Shown piece after piece: positions 44,382 to 53,152 of a stretch of 64,000 bases of DNA. Every line of letters begins with the position of its first letter. The first letter of the stretch is position 1. The notes under the pieces were generated by a model, which made no database searches, was not told where the DNA came from, and was given only the letters and a program-made list of their open reading frames with translations. The stretch spans positions 1-64,000 of the forward strand of contig JAUIDR010000002.1 of NCBI GenBank assembly GCA_030428565.1. The letters are read 5' to 3'. The position numbers and the translations under genes are program-made. Origin of the DNA: Alphaproteobacteria bacterium. GTDB lineage: Bacteria > Pseudomonadota > Alphaproteobacteria > UBA7985 > JAUIBT01.

Positions 44382-45542
44382 TCAAGCTTCTGCGTAGCGC
44401 GCGATCCGCTCTTGGGCTAGCCGCCGCGCTGACTTATCCGCATCTTGAATATCAGATAGGCCCCCGATGGGCTGATTCCAGGCTTTGTCCATGCCCTCAA
44501 CAACCACCCTAGCGATAGCGCCGAAGGTAAATCTTCCACCCAAGAAGGCTGCGACAGCCTCCTCGTTGAGGGCGTTGAAGGCGATCATGGCCGCCGGGCC
44601 TTCCTGCCAGGCGTGTTCTGCCATTTTCAGCAAGGGGAAGTCGCTGTGGCGCGGGGCTTCAAAATCCAGGCGACCCAAGGTCATCAGGTCCAGCGGCGCG
44701 ACATTGAGCGCCGCGCGGTCTGGATAGGTCAGCGCGTAGGCGATCGGGCTGCGCATATCGGGTGCGCCCAGTTGAGCCAGGTAGGAGCCGTCGTGAAACT
44801 GCACCATGGAATGAATGATGGACTGGCGATGTACCACCACCTCAATATCACCTGGCTGTAAATCGAATAGATACAGCGCCTCGATAAACTCCAGCGCCTT
44901 GTTCATCAGCGAGGCCGAATCAATCGTCACCTTGGCGCCCATGTCCCAATTGGGGTGCGCCAGGGCTTGTTCGGGCTTGGCTTGGGCGATGGCATCCGCG
45001 CTCCAGGTGCGGAAAGGTCCACCACTGGCTGTTAGTACAACGTTGCGCAGCGCTTTTCGAGGTTGCTGGTGCAGCGCTTGAAAAATGGCTGAATGTTCAG
45101 AATCGACAGGAATTATTGCCACCTCGTGACGCTGCGCAGCCTCCATCAACAAGCTGCCGCCGCACACCAGGCTCTCTTTGTTGGCCAGCGCCAGGCGGCG
45201 AGTGGCGGTCAGAGCGGCCAGCGTAGGCTCTAGGCCTGCAATGCCGGTAATGGCCGATAGGCAAATATCATTGGGGCGCTGGCAAGCCTCCAACAGACCG
45301 TCGCGGCCCGCCAGCACTTCAATTCCCTGCCCCGCCAAGGCATGCGCTACCGCGGGAGCCTGGCTAGCATCCGCCAGCGCGACACAGGCCGGACGAAATT
45401 CCAGCGCGTCCTTGATGAGTTGGGTGGCATTGCGCCCGGCAACCAGCGCTTCGATGCGAAAAACCTGGGGATGCTGGCGTACAACATCAAGGCACGATTG
45501 GCCGATAGAGCCACTGGCTCCCAACAGAGTGATGGATTTCAT
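44382..45542 (-). CDS. dxr: 1-deoxy-D-xylulose 5-phosphate reductoisomerase
   Basis: 386 residues from the ATG at 45542 (MKSITLLGASGSIGQSCLD). An in-frame start exists at 45620, but that extension is translated from the 14-bp repeat and is not family sequence. NADPH-binding GASGSIG at residues 8-14, the ALANKESLVCGG segment and ASGGPFRT, all typical. Second step of the MEP isoprenoid pathway, feeding undecaprenyl phosphate made by UppS in the same operon. Confidence 0.96.
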   Translation of the reverse strand: MKSITLLGASGSIGQSCLDVVRQHPQVFRIEALVAGRNATQLIKDALEFRPACVALADASQAPAVAHALAGQGIEVLAGRDGLLEACQRPNDICLSAITGIAGLEPTLAALTATRRLALANKESLVCGGSLLMEAAQRHEVAIIPVDSEHSAIFQALHQQPRKALRNVVLTASGGPFRTWSADAIAQAKPEQALAHPNWDMGAKVTIDSASLMNKALEFIEALYLFDLQPGDIEVVVHRQSIIHSMVQFHDGSYLAQLGAPDMRSPIAYALTYPDRAALNVAPLDLMTLGRLDFEAPRHSDFPLLKMAEHAWQEGPAAMIAFNALNEEAVAAFLGGRFTFGAIARVVVEGMDKAWNQPIGGLSDIQDADKSARRLAQERIARYAEA

Positions 45543-45843
45543 GGCGCTGTCTTGCCCGTCCCTTTTGGCCCGTCCCTTTTGGCCCGTCCCTTTTGGCCCG
45601 CAACTTTTGGCCCGTCTCATTCGGCCCGTCTCGTTTGGCCTGCCACGTTCGACCGGTCTCGTTTGGCCCGACCTTCTTGGTGCCGCCGATTGTGGCCCTC
45701 ATTCTCGCCAGCGCCAGCCTGTCAGGTTTTCTGTCCCAGGCCGCTGTTCTGTCCCAGGCCGCTGTTCTGTCCCAGGCCGCTGTTCTGTCCCAGGACGCTG
45801 TTCTGTCCCAGGACGCTGTTCTGTCCCAGGCCGCTGTTCTGTC
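45543..45843. other. Repeat-filled gap between cdsA and dxr
   Basis: These 300 bases lie between two genes that normally sit close together. They consist mostly of two different tandem arrays (45555-45680 and 45731-45848). No gene or terminator is evident. Confidence 0.8.
45555..45680. repeat. 14-bp tandem repeat, nine units
   Basis: Nine 14-bp units run without a break. The first three are identical (CCCGTCCCTTTTGG); the other six carry substitutions only, no indels. It ends 12 bp upstream of the dxr ATG. Confidence 0.92.
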
Positions 45844-45848
45844 CTAGG
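45731..45848. repeat. 18-bp tandem repeat, seven units, running into the cdsA stop
   Basis: The unit CTGTCCCAGGCCGCTGTT starts at 45731, 45749, 45767, 45785, 45803 and 45821, with one substitution in two copies. A seventh, partial copy at 45839 reads CTGTCCTAGGCCGC and contains the cdsA stop codon (45844-45846). The array may have grown from the gene's own 3' end. Confidence 0.92.
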
Positions 45849-46521
45849 CCGCCCCGCCGACCGCTATCACCAACAAGGCGCCGACCAACCAGACCGCTAG
45901 CAAGGCATCGACCCGATCCAGCAACCCTCCGTGCCCCGGCAACAAGCCGCTGGCATCCTTAACGCCCAGCTTGCGCTTGGCAGCCGATTCCAGCAAATCG
46001 CCTAAGATCGCGATGACCGCTAGCGCGACGCCGTGCATCAGCAGCATAGCCAGCCCCCCTGGAATAAAGCCAGCCAATTGAAACGCCAGCGTCACCAGGA
46101 CCGCGCCCGCGACGCCGCCCAGGGCACCTGACCAGGTCTTGAGCGGCGAGATGGTCGGGGCAAGCTTGGGGCCGCCCAGGGCATAGCCGACCCCAAAGGC
46201 GCAAGTGTCAACGGCCCAGACCGAGCCCAGCAGCCACAAAGAGACTCCCATAGGAAAGCTTTGATATAGGTACAGCCCACCCCAGCAAGCCAGCACGATA
46301 TAGACCGCTCCCAGCACGCCCCAGAACAATCGCGATTCGGTGATTTTTTGCCCCGGCTTGGCCTGCTTGACGAATATCAGCAACCATTCGGTCAGGCATA
46401 TCGCAGCCACGATGAAGATGCCGATTTCCGGAAACGGCGTGCCCAAATAGGCGCACAGCAGCACCAATCCGATCAGCACCGCGGCGGTGGCGACGCGGCG
46501 CAAAAGTGTCTTATACGTCAA
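45844..46521 (-). CDS. cdsA: Phosphatidate cytidylyltransferase
   Basis: 225 residues, at the short end for CdsA. About six hydrophobic helices; the C-terminal signature is present (SPLKTWSGALGGVAGA, then GDLLESAAKRKLGVKDASGLLPGHGGLLDRVDALL with the Asp residues of the active site). It makes CDP-diacylglycerol for phospholipid synthesis in the inner membrane. It follows uppS by about 40 nt. Its stop codon lies inside the 18-bp repeat array. Confidence 0.93.
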   Translation of the reverse strand: MTYKTLLRRVATAAVLIGLVLLCAYLGTPFPEIGIFIVAAICLTEWLLIFVKQAKPGQKITESRLFWGVLGAVYIVLACWGGLYLYQSFPMGVSLWLLGSVWAVDTCAFGVGYALGGPKLAPTISPLKTWSGALGGVAGAVLVTLAFQLAGFIPGGLAMLLMHGVALAVIAILGDLLESAAKRKLGVKDASGLLPGHGGLLDRVDALLAVWLVGALLVIAVGGAA

Positions 46522-46560
46522 TGCCCTGCCCTCATGGCGTCTTGCCGTTTTGCCATGCGA

Positions 46561-47349
46561 TCATCGCCCCCCAAAGCGGCGATGGCGCTCGCCATAAGCC
46601 AACAGAGCCCGATCCAGCTCTTCGGCCCCAAAATCCGGCCACAGGACCGGCGTGAAATAGAATTCTGCGTAGGCGCTTTCCCACAGCAGAAAGTTGGAAA
46701 CGCGCTGCTCACCGCTGGTGCGAATGACCAGATCGGGGTCACACATCCCCTGCGTTGACAGATGGTCCGCAAGGCTCTGTTCGTCGATTTGATCGGGCCG
46801 CAAGCGGCCATCGGCGACAGCCTGAGCCAGCTCTTGAGCCGCGCGGACCAAATCCTGGCGCCCGCCATAGGAGACAGCCAACTGCAAGGTCAAGCCGGTA
46901 TTGCTGGCCGTCTTCGCCTCGGCCTGGGCAATCAGGCTCTGCAGATCGCTGGCCAAGGCCGAGCGATCGCCGATCACACGCAAGCGTATGCCGTTGCGAA
47001 TCAGCGTCGCCAGCTCATAGTTCAGATAGTGGCGAAACAAGCCCATGAGGTCCGAGACCTCGTCTTGCGAGCGCTTCCAATTTTCGGTCGAAAAGCTGTA
47101 GAGCGTCACCGCATCCAGGCCTTGCCGGGCGGCGTGCTCGACCACTTGGCGAACCGCTTTGGCGCCCTGGCGATGCCCTACAACCCGCGGCAGCCCACGC
47201 TGTTGAGCCCAGCGGCCATTGCCATCCATAATAATGGCAACGTGGCGCGGGCTCGCCACCTCTTGACCGCAAGCCTTGTCCCCATGTTTGCGGGGAACTT
47301 GGGATGCAGCCAAATCGGCGGGGTGTTGCGGGTCAGCGAAGGCGGGCAT
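46561..47349 (-). CDS. uppS: Undecaprenyl diphosphate synthase
   Basis: 262 residues. Conserved regions HVAIIMDGNGRWAQQRGLPRVVGHRQG, TLYSFSTENWKRS and LVIRTSGEQRVSNFLLWESAYAEFYFT carry the catalytic Asp and the substrate Arg residues. It condenses isoprene units in cis to the C55 lipid carrier for peptidoglycan and LPS. The first 35 residues (before HVAII) are an unconserved extension, so the true start may be later. It follows frr by 12 nt. Confidence 0.95.
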   Translation of the reverse strand: MPAFADPQHPADLAASQVPRKHGDKACGQEVASPRHVAIIMDGNGRWAQQRGLPRVVGHRQGAKAVRQVVEHAARQGLDAVTLYSFSTENWKRSQDEVSDLMGLFRHYLNYELATLIRNGIRLRVIGDRSALASDLQSLIAQAEAKTASNTGLTLQLAVSYGGRQDLVRAAQELAQAVADGRLRPDQIDEQSLADHLSTQGMCDPDLVIRTSGEQRVSNFLLWESAYAEFYFTPVLWPDFGAEELDRALLAYGERHRRFGGR

Positions 47350-47361
47350 AGGAGGTGGCCG

Positions 47362-47916
47362 TTAGACTTTCATGATGTCAGCTTGCTTGTCTTCCAGCGC
47401 GGAATCAACCTGAGCAATGTATTTGTCGGTGAGTTTTTGAACGTCATCGCCCGCGCCGTGCGCTTCGTCCTTGGACATATCGCCGTCTTTTTCGGCTTTC
47501 TTGAGGCTGTCCATGCCATCGCGGCGAATGTTGCGAATGGCGATACGGGTCTGCTCAGCGTACTGACCGGCGACCTTTTGCAGCTCCTTGCGGCGCTCTT
47601 CGGTCAAGTCGGGCAGCGGTACGCGGATCACTTGGCCGTCGGTGGCGGGGTTGAGGCCCAGATCCGAGTTGCGGATCGCCTTTTCAACGGCCGAAACATT
47701 GTTCATGTCCCAGACCTGCACTGAAAGCATGCGCGGCTCGGGTACATTGACCGTGCCAACAGCAGAAAGTGGCATCATGGAGCCATAGACTTCGACCTGC
47801 AGCGGCTCCAGCAAGCTGGTGCTGGCGCGACCGGTACGCAAGCCGGTGAACTCCTTATTCAAGACGTCCATCGCGCCTTTCATGCGCTTTTCCAATTCCT
47901 TAAGATCGTGTGACAT
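47362..47916 (-). CDS. frr: Ribosome recycling factor
   Basis: 184 residues from the ATG at 47916 (AAGGAAG about 10 nt upstream; a TTG two codons earlier is the alternative). [37 protein letters not shown] and the C-terminal helix [40 protein letters not shown] are diagnostic and full length. Together with EF-G it splits post-termination ribosomes. Separated from pyrH by about 460 bases, which is unusual. Confidence 0.96.
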   Translation of the reverse strand: MSHDLKELEKRMKGAMDVLNKEFTGLRTGRASTSLLEPLQVEVYGSMMPLSAVGTVNVPEPRMLSVQVWDMNNVSAVEKAIRNSDLGLNPATDGQVIRVPLPDLTEERRKELQKVAGQYAEQTRIAIRNIRRDGMDSLKKAEKDGDMSKDEAHGAGDDVQKLTDKYIAQVDSALEDKQADIMKV

Positions 47917-48378
47917 GGTCAAACTTCCTTGTTCGTGTTGCCCTCAGCGGCCTGAAACGCTGGGGTGCCTAATCGCTCGGCTTGCCGTTGAAACAGCGTT
48001 TGGCCTTGCCAAGGACGCGTTGAGAGCGTCGGCCATCGACCTTTGACGATCGCGTGGCTGGCAGAACAAGCACAAACGGCATGGGCCCAGGCAAGGGCAT
48101 ACGGCCAAACCGTGCTATTTGGCAAGCGCATCCTGGCCTAGCGACGCCCCATCCCCTGTGCAAAAGCGACCGAGGACCGACCTGATGCAAGACGCTGCGC
48201 TTAGCTGCGAGAGCAACGGCTCTGTTTCTAGCCCCTACCAGCGTCCAAAATTGGGCAATTCACTGCCACGAAACTCAAATACGGTGCAAATTGGGTGCCA
48301 ACCCCCTAGCGGGTTGCGCCCGGACCGCGCCCGGACTGGTCCCGGGCTGCCCCAGACTGGCCCCAGACTGGCCCAGCG
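47917..48378. other. Unusually long pyrH-frr gap
   Basis: About 460 bases where pyrH and frr normally nearly touch. The end next to pyrH is a GC-rich repeat (48316-48376). The rest holds no gene I can support and no clear terminator; the frr promoter may be here. Confidence 0.6.
48316..48376. repeat. GC-rich 11-bp repeat directly after the pyrH stop
   Basis: The unit GCCCCAGACTG is exact at 48349-48359 and 48360-48370, and degenerate copies (GCGCCCGGAC and similar) extend to 48316. It ends a few bases from the pyrH stop codon (48379). Confidence 0.75.
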
Positions 48379-49170
48379 CTAGTCTTCGACCAGAGTATAC
48401 CGACCCTTGCCCTGCACGACGTCGGCCATGGCCCCTTCGTCCAACAGCGAAAAGACCAAGATTGGAATATTGGATTCGCGCGTCAAGGAAATCGCGGCGG
48501 CGTCCATGACCTTCAGATCGTCGGTCAAAACCTTGCGGTAGCTAATTCTTTCGAAGCGCTTCGCGTTGGGGTTCTTGAAGGGGTCGCTGTCGTAGATGCC
48601 ATCGACTTTTGTGCCCTTCAGCAAAGCGTCACAGCCGACCTCTGCCGCGCGTAAGGCAGCCGCTGAGTCGGTGGTAAAGAAGGGATTGCCAGTACCGGCG
48701 GCGAACAGCACAACGCGGCCTTTTTCCATGTGGCGAATGGCACGCCCACGGATAAAGGGCTCGCAGACCGACATCATGGGAATGGCCGACTGCACCCGGC
48801 AATCCACGCCGATACGAAGCAAGGCGTCTTTCATAGCCAGCGCGTTGATGACGGTCGCCAACATGCCCATGTGATCAGCGTTGGTACGGTCCATGCCTTG
48901 GCTCGCGCCGCTGACACCGCGGAAGATATTGCCGCCCCCGATGACCAGGCCGACTTCGACCCCCATATCGACGACGCTTTTGATTTCGGCCGCCACGCGG
49001 CCCAACATGGCGGGGTCTACCCCATAATCCAAATCGCCCATTAGGGCTTCGCCCGACAGCTTGAGCAATACGCGCTTATATTTCAGGCCCTCGCGCTCTG
49101 CTGCAGCGGCGCTCTCGACGTCTGAAGTGGCTTGAAGCTGAGGCGAGGTGGTAGCGCTGGACAAGGGCAT
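48379..49170 (-). CDS. pyrH: UMP kinase
   Basis: 263 residues. [51 protein letters not shown] and [37 protein letters not shown] (split motifs of the amino acid kinase fold) are all present. It phosphorylates UMP to UDP. The N-terminal 28 residues before YKRVL are extra and poorly conserved, so the start may be later. The usual upstream partners rpsB and tsf are not here; a TetR gene takes their place. Confidence 0.96.
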   Translation of the reverse strand: MPLSSATTSPQLQATSDVESAAAAEREGLKYKRVLLKLSGEALMGDLDYGVDPAMLGRVAAEIKSVVDMGVEVGLVIGGGNIFRGVSGASQGMDRTNADHMGMLATVINALAMKDALLRIGVDCRVQSAIPMMSVCEPFIRGRAIRHMEKGRVVLFAAGTGNPFFTTDSAAALRAAEVGCDALLKGTKVDGIYDSDPFKNPNAKRFERISYRKVLTDDLKVMDAAAISLTRESNIPILVFSLLDEGAMADVVQGKGRYTLVED

Positions 49171-49203
49171 CTCCCGAACCGATTAATCAGATAGAGGCAA
49201 GTA

Positions 49204-49228
49204 GGGCCGTGCTATACAAACACGGCCC
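49204..49228. terminator. Hairpin between TetR gene and pyrH
   Basis: The stem GGGCCGTG/CACGGCCC (49204-49211 with 49221-49228) has a 9-nt loop and no T-run. It lies 90 nt after the TetR stop on the minus strand. It may end that transcript weakly or be a structured pyrH leader. Confidence 0.45.
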
Positions 49229-49318
49229 CCGGCACAAGTCAGCTTCTGGGATATCCACGCCCGCTGCGATGCTTTACACCGCATGCGCGCGATTTATGCC
49301 ACACCTAGGGGCGATGGC

Positions 49319-49930
49319 TTAGGCTTGGTTGGCAGCCGAAAAAGGCACCGCTTGAACCGCGCGCGGATCGCATTGATCAAATATGGCTTTGAGCACGTAA
49401 TCAGCCATCCGTTGCAAATCGTCGGAGCTGGTCCCCAAACGTCCCATGGTGGACAAGGCCGACTGCTGGAACACCAAGGCTTTGGCCGCCATATAAATGC
49501 TGGGCGAACGCTCAAACTCGTTCAACAGGTTTGAAACGAAGATAGCTTCCAGCTTAGACAGATGCTCGCGGCAAATTTCAACGGCCGTTACCGGCGAACG
49601 CGAGGCTTCGTTTACCGTCAAGCTCGCCAAATCGCCTTTGTGCGGGAATTCATGGCTCAAATAACGGAAATATGCGCGGATGTTCGCACAGCCCAAGGGC
49701 TCGACCGCCAAATAGCGTTCCCAAGCCGCCTCCATGCGGTTGACATAAAGGCTCAAGGCCTCAATGAACAGCCCTTCTTTGCTTGAGAACTGTTCGTATA
49801 GGATTTTTCGATTCAGCAACGTAACCTCAACTAGTTTGCTGATGGACGTAGCAAAATACCCTGTCTCGATGAACGCTTCCAAGGCTTTCTCGATAACGTC
49901 ATCGCGCTTATAGGTCTTTTGTCTGGCCAT
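49319..49930 (-). CDS. TetR-family transcriptional regulator
   Basis: 203 residues. N-terminal helix-turn-helix KRDDVIEKALEAFIETGYFATSISKLVEVTLLNRKILYEQFSSKEGLFIEAL (about residues 8-59) is typical, followed by a helical ligand-binding domain with no assignable ligand. Its recognition-helix region (LLNRKILYEQF) is slightly unusual compared with the common G.SKGSLYHHF pattern. It sits alone between pyrH and rpmJ with an AT-rich upstream region and a possible operator at 50017-50031. The target genes are unknown. Confidence 0.88.
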   Translation of the reverse strand: MARQKTYKRDDVIEKALEAFIETGYFATSISKLVEVTLLNRKILYEQFSSKEGLFIEALSLYVNRMEAAWERYLAVEPLGCANIRAYFRYLSHEFPHKGDLASLTVNEASRSPVTAVEICREHLSKLEAIFVSNLLNEFERSPSIYMAAKALVFQQSALSTMGRLGTSSDDLQRMADYVLKAIFDQCDPRAVQAVPFSAANQA

Positions 49931-50016
49931 CGGTTATCCCTACTAGCTATGAAACGGTGCTTAATTTTTTCTGCGCTTGCCAGTTAGTCTAGCAAGCAAA
50001 TTTACTAAAACCAGCG

Positions 50017-50031
50017 TTGAAGCGGTTTCAA
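50017..50031. promoter_or_regulatory. Inverted repeat, possible TetR operator
   Basis: TTGAA and TTCAA are separated by 5 nt (TTGAAGCGGTTTCAA). It lies 87 nt upstream of the TetR start in an AT-rich region. TetR regulators often bind such sites at their own promoter; here this is only a suggestion. Confidence 0.35.
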
Positions 50032-50293
50032 TAAATTAACCAAGTGGTTCTTCCCAAACTAGAAGCGCAAAACGGTAAATATTTCTATTTTGCAGACGTA
50101 AACTATCCGTTACTATCACAAACTATACTTTTGAGATATTTTGCGAGCCTAAAGAGTTCTTGATTCGAGTCGCGCACCGCAGCTCGGCTACTTAGCGAAT
50201 GGGGCGTTTGAACACGTCTGCGCGCACTCAAACCAGCCGAATTTTGCAATCTAGGCCGCCCCAAATCCGGCCCTTGGCTCAAAATTGAGGCAT

Positions 50294-50334
50294 AAAAAAA
50301 CGAGGCACCGCGCGTTGCGGCACCTCGTTTTTTT
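50294..50334. terminator. Strong terminator after rpmJ
   Basis: The 12-bp stem AAAAAAACGAGG/CCTCGTTTTTTT (50294-50305 with 50323-50334) continues through a small internal loop into CCGC/GCGG. Seven T follow on either strand. It lies about 95 nt beyond the rpmJ stop. Confidence 0.9.
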
Positions 50335-50428
50335 AATTTGAAAAGCGTTCGACCCAAGGGGCGCTTGGAGTCGCGGCCTCATTCGTCCGCGGCATCCCCG
50401 CATGGCCTAGGCGCTCTGCCTTGCTCGA

Positions 50429-50554
50429 TCAGCCCTGGCGGGTCTTAAAGCGAGGGTTCTTTTTATTAATGACATACAGACGACCGCGGCGACGAATAAC
50501 TCGGTTGTTCTTGTCGCGCACTTTGGCCGAACGAAGCGAGTTTCGGATGCGCAT
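50429..50554 (-). CDS. rpmJ: 50S ribosomal protein L36
   Basis: 41 residues, small and easily missed. It starts [19 protein letters not shown], continues [18 protein letters not shown] and ends TRQG, matching the alphaproteobacterial 41-residue L36 (typical form starts [22 protein letters not shown]). It lacks the zinc-binding Cys of the C+ form. It is a structural protein of the large subunit and needs only 126 bases. Followed by a strong terminator. Confidence 0.95.
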   Translation of the reverse strand: MRIRNSLRSAKVRDKNNRVIRRRGRLYVINKKNPRFKTRQG

Positions 50555-50710
50555 GTGCTTAGTCTTTCAGAAAAAAGGACTGTATATGATCTTCGGAGGC
50601 CGGAACCTAGAAAGGTGTGCGGTGCGAGTCAAGGTCTGAGTGGGCTCTAGGACAAGATAAATGGCCGCTAGCCCGCATTTGCCGCCCTTTGGCAAGATTT
50701 GCAGCCCAAG

Positions 50711-51670
50711 CTAATCCTTTTGTGCGACCCACAGACAGGCCTGCGGCGCCATCCCGCCGCTTGGATGCGGCTTTGCGTCGGCAACCACGCGCCGCGTAAC
50801 CGGCCGCAGCTTGGCCATAGCAAACCAGGCCTCCATTTCTTCTTGCGAAAAGCCGAGCCACAGATGGGCATGATTGCGTTGCAGCTCTTCGCGTTGATGA
50901 CGGGCGTAGTCTACCAACAACAAGCGCCCCTTATTGCTCAGCACGCGCCCAGCTTCTTTGATGGCGCGGCTGGGCTCGTCCAAGAAGTGCAAGACTTGGT
51001 AGAGCCCTACCGCTTCGAATTGACCGGCCTCAAACGGCAGCCCATAGATATTGCCTTCCTGCACCAACAAATGGCGGTAGACCGGCCCCGCCAGGCGGCT
51101 TCGTGCGATGGTCAGCATCTCACGATTGGTATCGATGCCGACCCCGCGCACCACGTAGCGCGCCGCCTGTTGTAAAATGCGGCCCGTCCCGGTGCCCATA
51201 TCGAGGAAGCTAGCCACCTTAGGCGCATCACCTGCCGCCAACTCTTCTATAAATGCGCGCTCAACCTGCTCATCGTCATTATAGCTGCCGCGAACCTCGT
51301 CCCACTTGGCCGCGTGCTTATTGAAATAGCCTTGCGCGAGCTTGGCGCGCGCTTCAAGCGTAGCCGATAGGCGTTCCTCGTCGGCGCGCACCCCAGCACT
51401 GGCGCCGCTAACGCTGTCGATCAGCGCTTGCACGATGCCATCAAAGCGGGTCTCACGATTGCGCGCGAAATAGACATGCTGGCCCTCGGCCAAGCGCCGC
51501 AAAGCCCCCGCCTCGACCAAAATCTTGAGGTGGCGCGATAAACGCGGTTGCGATTGCGAGAGGATGTTGGTGAGGTCTGAGACCGTCAGATCGCTCTTAT
51601 TGCAGAGCAGCAGTAAGCGCAGGCGCGTCGGCTCGCTTAACGCCTTGAGCAGATTAAGTGCAGCATCCAT
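50711..51670 (-). CDS. ArsR-type regulator fused to a SAM-methyltransferase domain (SahR-like)
   Basis: 319 residues from the ATG at 51670. N-terminal ArsR winged helix (LLKALSEPTRLRLLLLCNKSDLTVSDLTNILSQSQPRLSRHLKILVEAGAL, residues about 7-57), then a class I methyltransferase domain with motif I FLDMGTGTGR (about 164-173). Proteins of this build, divergent from ahcY, are SahR-type regulators that sense S-adenosylhomocysteine and control the SAM cycle (established for proteobacterial SahR; assigned here by context). A near-perfect palindrome between the divergent starts (51709-51726) is the likely operator. Confidence 0.88.
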   Translation of the reverse strand: MDAALNLLKALSEPTRLRLLLLCNKSDLTVSDLTNILSQSQPRLSRHLKILVEAGALRRLAEGQHVYFARNRETRFDGIVQALIDSVSGASAGVRADEERLSATLEARAKLAQGYFNKHAAKWDEVRGSYNDDEQVERAFIEELAAGDAPKVASFLDMGTGTGRILQQAARYVVRGVGIDTNREMLTIARSRLAGPVYRHLLVQEGNIYGLPFEAGQFEAVGLYQVLHFLDEPSRAIKEAGRVLSNKGRLLLVDYARHQREELQRNHAHLWLGFSQEEMEAWFAMAKLRPVTRRVVADAKPHPSGGMAPQACLWVAQKD

Positions 51671-51708
51671 AGGCCCCTGGGGACTCCCAACAATAAACTT
51701 GACTAACA

Positions 51709-51726
51709 CATAAAGATATATTTATG
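51709..51726. promoter_or_regulatory. 18-bp near-palindrome, candidate SahR-type operator
   Basis: CATAAAGATATATTTATG has halves CATAAAGAT and ATATTTATG, complementary except at one position. It lies 39 nt before the regulator gene start and 44 nt before ahcY, in the divergent promoter. This is the site expected for ArsR-type control of both. Confidence 0.7.
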
Positions 51727-51769
51727 ACCGCACAAGTTTCATTTTCCTAAGATCCGAAAGTCCGTCCGC

Positions 51770-53068
51770 ATGACCGCTCCCACCGACTATAAAGTCAAAG
51801 ACATCAGCCTGGCCGATTGGGGCCATAAGGAAATCGCCATCGCTGAGACCGAAATGCCGGGTCTGATGGGCCTGATCGAAGAATACGGCAATGACAAGCC
51901 TCTGGCGGGTGCGCGCATCGCGGGCTGCTTGCACATGACCATTCAGACCGCCGTTTTGATCAAGACCTTGGTGGCCTTAGGCGCCGAAGTGCGTTGGTCG
52001 TCGTGCAACATCTTCTCAACCCAAGATCAGGCTGCTGCGGCCATTGCTGACCTGGGCATTCCCGTCTTTGCTTGGAAGGGCATGAACGAAGAAGAGTTCT
52101 GGTGGGCGATCGAGCAGACCATCACCGGCCCGGACGGCTGGGAATTGAACATGATCTTGGACGACGGCGGCGACCTGACCCAGATCATGCACGACAAGTA
52201 CCCCGAGATGCTGAAGAAGAACGTCAAGGGCTTGTCGGAAGAGACCACGACCGGCGTGCATCGCTTGTATGAAATGGCACGCGACGGCAAGTTGTTCGTC
52301 CCCGCAATTAACGTCAACGATTCTGTAACCAAGTCTAAGTTCGACAACGTATACGGCTGTCGCGAGAGCCTGGTTGACGGCATTCGCCGTGGCACCGATG
52401 TCATGATGGCGGGCAAAGTGGCCGTCGTTGCCGGCTTTGGCGATGTCGGCAAGGGCTCTGCGGCTTCATTGCGCCAAGCGGGCTGTCGCGTCGTTGTCAC
52501 CGAAGCTGACCCCATCTGCGCTCTGCAAGCCGCCATGGAAGGCTATGAAGTGGCGACCATGGACGACATGGCTCCGCAAGCCGATATCTTCGTGACCGCG
52601 ACGGGCAACCGGGACATTATTACCTGGGAACACATGAACGCCATGAAGGACCGCGCCATCGTCTGCAACATCGGCCACTTCGATAATGAGATCCAGGTCG
52701 ATACGCTGCGCAACTACCCTTGGCACAATGTCAAGCCGCAGGTCGATGAGATTGAATTCCCCGATCAAAAGCGCATCATCTTGCTTTCTGAAGGCCGCCT
52801 TGTGAATCTGGGTAACGCCACAGGGCACCCCTCGTTCGTTATGTCGGCGTCTTTCACCAACCAGGTTTTGGCGCAGATCGAGCTGTGGAACCACTCGGAC
52901 AAGTACGAGAACAAGGTCTACGTCCTGCCCAAGCACCTGGATGAAAAGGTTGCCGCATTGCACCTCGCTAAGGTTGGTGCCAAGCTCACCCAACTGAGCA
53001 AGGACCAGGCGGACTACATCGGCGTATCTGTCAATGGTCCGTTCAAGAACGACCAGTACCGCTACTAG
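51770..53068 (+). CDS. ahcY: S-adenosylhomocysteine hydrolase
   Basis: 432 residues. [57 protein letters not shown] (substrate site, residues about 58-94), NAD-binding [13 protein letters not shown] and the C-terminal FKNDQYRY are diagnostic. It converts S-adenosylhomocysteine to homocysteine and adenosine, removing the inhibitor of methyltransferases. First gene of ahcY-metK-adenosine kinase, each with a short gap, divergent from the SahR-like regulator. Confidence 0.97.
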   Translation: MTAPTDYKVKDISLADWGHKEIAIAETEMPGLMGLIEEYGNDKPLAGARIAGCLHMTIQTAVLIKTLVALGAEVRWSSCNIFSTQDQAAAAIADLGIPVFAWKGMNEEEFWWAIEQTITGPDGWELNMILDDGGDLTQIMHDKYPEMLKKNVKGLSEETTTGVHRLYEMARDGKLFVPAINVNDSVTKSKFDNVYGCRESLVDGIRRGTDVMMAGKVAVVAGFGDVGKGSAASLRQAGCRVVVTEADPICALQAAMEGYEVATMDDMAPQADIFVTATGNRDIITWEHMNAMKDRAIVCNIGHFDNEIQVDTLRNYPWHNVKPQVDEIEFPDQKRIILLSEGRLVNLGNATGHPSFVMSASFTNQVLAQIELWNHSDKYENKVYVLPKHLDEKVAALHLAKVGAKLTQLSKDQADYIGVSVNGPFKNDQYRY

Positions 53069-53091
53069 GCGCCCTGCGCGCTCTTTTCTTT

Positions 53092-53117
53092 GGGCTGAAG
53101 CGCTTGCGTTTCAGCCC
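53092..53117 (+). other. Strong hairpin in the ahcY-metK gap
   Basis: GGGCTGAAGCGC pairs with GCGTTTCAGCCC (one G-U), leaving a tiny loop of about 2-4 nt. It lies 36 nt before the metK ATG and 24 nt after the ahcY stop, with no T-run behind it. It may act as a transcript-processing or stability element or a weak pause. Confidence 0.6.
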
Positions 53118-53152
53118 GGCCCACCCGCTTCGCTTTAGGGGAAAGCCCAAGC

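Larger units (their letters stand above)
49931..50428. other. AT-rich gap upstream of the TetR gene
   Basis: About 500 bases. The half near the TetR gene is distinctly AT-rich compared with its surroundings and holds an inverted repeat (50017-50031). The other half holds the rpmJ terminator (50294-50334). I see no gene. Confidence 0.6.

Noticed and set aside
45543-45620. N-terminal extension of dxr into the tandem repeat
   Set aside because: The residues come from 14-bp repeat units; MKSITLLGASGSIG is the normal start.
45731-45848. CRISPR array
   Set aside because: Units are directly adjacent with no spacers and no cas genes are nearby.
50140-50200. tRNA-like TTCGAGTC sequence
   Set aside because: The T-loop-like string stands alone; no acceptor stem or anticodon arm can be folded around it.
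53069-53152. SAM/SAH or SAM-II riboswitch before metK
   Set aside because: A hairpin is present, but the conserved loop and ribosome-site pairing sequence I would expect is not evident.
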